From Staphylococcus edaphicus (GTDB lineage Bacteria; Bacillota; Bacilli; Staphylococcales; Staphylococcaceae): 64,000 bases of DNA. Within the stretch, counting starts at the first letter, position 1. The number at the start of each line of letters is the position of its first letter. The notes beneath the pieces were generated by a model. The model had not been told where the DNA came from. It ran no database searches and was given only the letters and a program-made list of their open reading frames with translations. The translations under genes and the position numbers were made by a program. The stretch spans positions 124,001-188,000 of the forward strand of contig NZ_MRZN01000002.1 in NCBI RefSeq assembly GCF_002614725.1, read 5' to 3'. Below are positions 62,756 to 64,000 of the stretch, piece after piece.

Positions 62756-64000
62756 TTAAATATGATCCTTTGAAGTTTGTGAAATTCGTTTTGCAAAAAT
62801 CAGACTGCTTATTATACCAAGTATGGTCAAAATAATTAAGGTTTTATGGTAAGGAGGAGTGTATGTTAATTTAATTGTCTCTTGTCCTTTTTTAACAGGT
62901 ATAACTGTCATAATACCATTACCTTGCTTAACAGTTAGCTCATTGTTTCCTTCATAAGCCTTCATGCCATCACGATAAGCCATAGGCAGTACTAAATAGC
63001 CAGAATCATTTTTATGCTTTTTAATCGTATAGCCATTACGTTGCTGTGTGACATGGACAGCGTCTAATGAGTGGGACGCGCTACGTAATGTATGATAATC
63101 TTCCCCATATATGCCTTTTACACTTACTCGGTATTTCCCTTTGGATAATTTAAGATTTAGGATTTCGCTTGCTTTAACTCTCATTGTAATGGGTGTTACG
63201 AAGCGTCTGTATTTATACGATAATGCGTTACGGTGTTGGTTATACTCATTAATGCCAACATTATGTTCCTTGTCAGGAGAAAGTAATTCGATATCCATTT
63301 CTACATACAGATCTTTATACTTATTAGTAATAGACTTAGGTAATTGATAACGTAAACCACCGTTATCTTTTTCAACAACAAGTTGGTGATTACGTATTCT
63401 ATGAGCATTATTCAATGATGCGGAAGCATGATCGATTAAGTTATTATTAGGAGCAAAACGCTTATTAGCTGACGTATGATCATCGAATACCACGCCTTGG
63501 AGCATCGCTTGTTCTTTATCTAGTGGTGATTTTAAGTCTTTTGGGCTATAAACATTATCTGTGATATGCGCACTAGGATAATTGATATGATTCACAGAAT
63601 GTATAAAGCTTTCTTGTTTAGAATGATGAACAGTATCTTTTTGAGTAAATCCATATGGCATGTTTAAGTCATCAGGGCGACGAATACGATCATTAACGTC
63701 CCACAATGCCATTAGATTGGCACGATTAGATAATAGGCGATACGTGCTGTTTTTGTCGGTATGCATATTAATTTGTAATGTTTTATCATAATATTTTAAT
63801 ATATCACCATCAAAAATACTTGAATATAAGGCAATGCCATTAAAGTGGTAAATCATTGGTGAATTTAATCCATATTGCGACATATAATCAATACGGTTTA
63901 ACGAATCCTTCTGTTGCTCATTAATTGAATCTATTTTCTCAGCCAAGGCTGAACTTTTATAATCGGAAGCTTGCATCGCTTGTTTAGTTGATTCATAGTT
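62756..64000 (-). CDS. YfhO-family membrane protein, C-terminal part (5' end outside window)
   Basis: The frame is open to base 64000, so at least 414 residues are visible and the start lies beyond the window; the Met at 63976 is internal. The visible part is extracytoplasmic in character (LMALWDVNDRIRRPDDLNMP, VPMAYRDGMKAYEGNNEL-like LPMAYRDGMKAYEGNNEL, IPVKKGQETIKLTYTPPYH) and ends with one transmembrane helix (TLIILTILGIISSLIF) and a short basic tail. This is the YfhO plan: many N-terminal helices, large external domain, last helix. YfhO proteins take part in glycosylation of teichoic acids in Bacillus and Listeria. Location after rplS matches other staphylococci. Confidence 0.85.
   Translation of the reverse strand, partial: NYESTKQAMQASDYKSSALAEKIDSINEQQKDSLNRIDYMSQYGLNSPMIYHFNGIALYSSIFDGDILKYYDKTLQINMHTDKNSTYRLLSNRANLMALWDVNDRIRRPDDLNMPYGFTQKDTVHHSKQESFIHSVNHINYPSAHITDNVYSPKDLKSPLDKEQAMLQGVVFDDHTSANKRFAPNNNLIDHASASLNNAHRIRNHQLVVEKDNGGLRYQLPKSITNKYKDLYVEMDIELLSPDKEHNVGINEYNQHRNALSYKYRRFVTPITMRVKASEILNLKLSKGKYRVSVKGIYGEDYHTLRSASHSLDAVHVTQQRNGYTIKKHKNDSGYLVLPMAYRDGMKAYEGNNELTVKQGNGIMTVIPVKKGQETIKLTYTPPYHKTLIILTILGIISSLIFAKRISQTSKDHI

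Overview
This window is chromosomal backbone of a low-GC Gram-positive coccus. Gene order and protein sequences fit Staphylococcus: ylmH-divIVA-ileS; lspA-rluD-pyrR-uraA-pyrBC-carAB-pyrFE; gmk-rpoZ-coaBC-priA-def-fmt-rsmB-rlmN-stp1-stk1-rsgA-rpe-thiN; rpmB; yloU-fakA-sdaAB-sdaAA-recG-fapR-plsX-fabD-fabG-acpP-rnc-smc-ftsY-ylxM-ffh; rpsP-rimM-trmD-rplS; yfhO. The proteins differ clearly from what I remember of S. aureus, so I infer a coagulase-negative species, possibly near the saprophyticus/xylosus/cohnii group. The species is not established from sequence alone.

Layout. 0-4.5 kb: end of ylmH, the division gene divIVA, and ileS behind a T-box leader. 4.7-7.1 kb: a two-domain VOC protein, lspA and rluD. 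7.1-17.8 kb: the complete UMP pathway operon, with attenuator-like leaders before pyrR and uraA, a 61-aa orphan at its end and a strong bidirectional terminator. 17.8-21.5 kb: a 27-codon membrane peptide on the minus strand, a YitT-type membrane protein, a PhnB/VOC protein and rqcH. 21.6-26.3 kb: gmk, rpoZ, coaBC, priA. 26.3-29.7 kb: a loose, low-density segment with gene remnants, a four-helix membrane protein, a compact candidate sRNA, a shortened IsaB-like exoprotein and a GNAT acetyltransferase. 30-39.2 kb: translation start and rRNA-modification genes, the PP2C/PASTA-kinase pair, rsgA, rpe and thiN. 39.3-57.9 kb: rpmB, fatty-acid kinase, serine dehydratase, recG, the FapR lipid operon, acpP, rnc, smc and the SRP genes. 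58-60.3 kb: a leftward SDR-LLM oxidoreductase pair behind a TPP riboswitch. 60.4-64 kb: rpsP-rimM-trmD-rplS and the end of a YfhO-family gene.

Most of the window is ordinary core genome. The parts that stand out are: (1) a 66-bp tandem array with two dyads per unit, sitting between the stk1 coding end and its terminator and supplying the kinase's last residues; (2) the TPP-riboswitch-controlled SDR + LLM monooxygenase operon, which has no obvious place in known thiamine synthesis; (3) a roughly 55-nt candidate sRNA at 27.69 kb with an anti-Shine-Dalgarno UCCUCC loop; (4) the unannotated 27-aa membrane peptide at 17.8 kb; (5) a peptide deformylase homologue that has lost its catalytic residues but keeps the usual place in front of fmt. 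All assignments come from reading the sequence; no database search was run.
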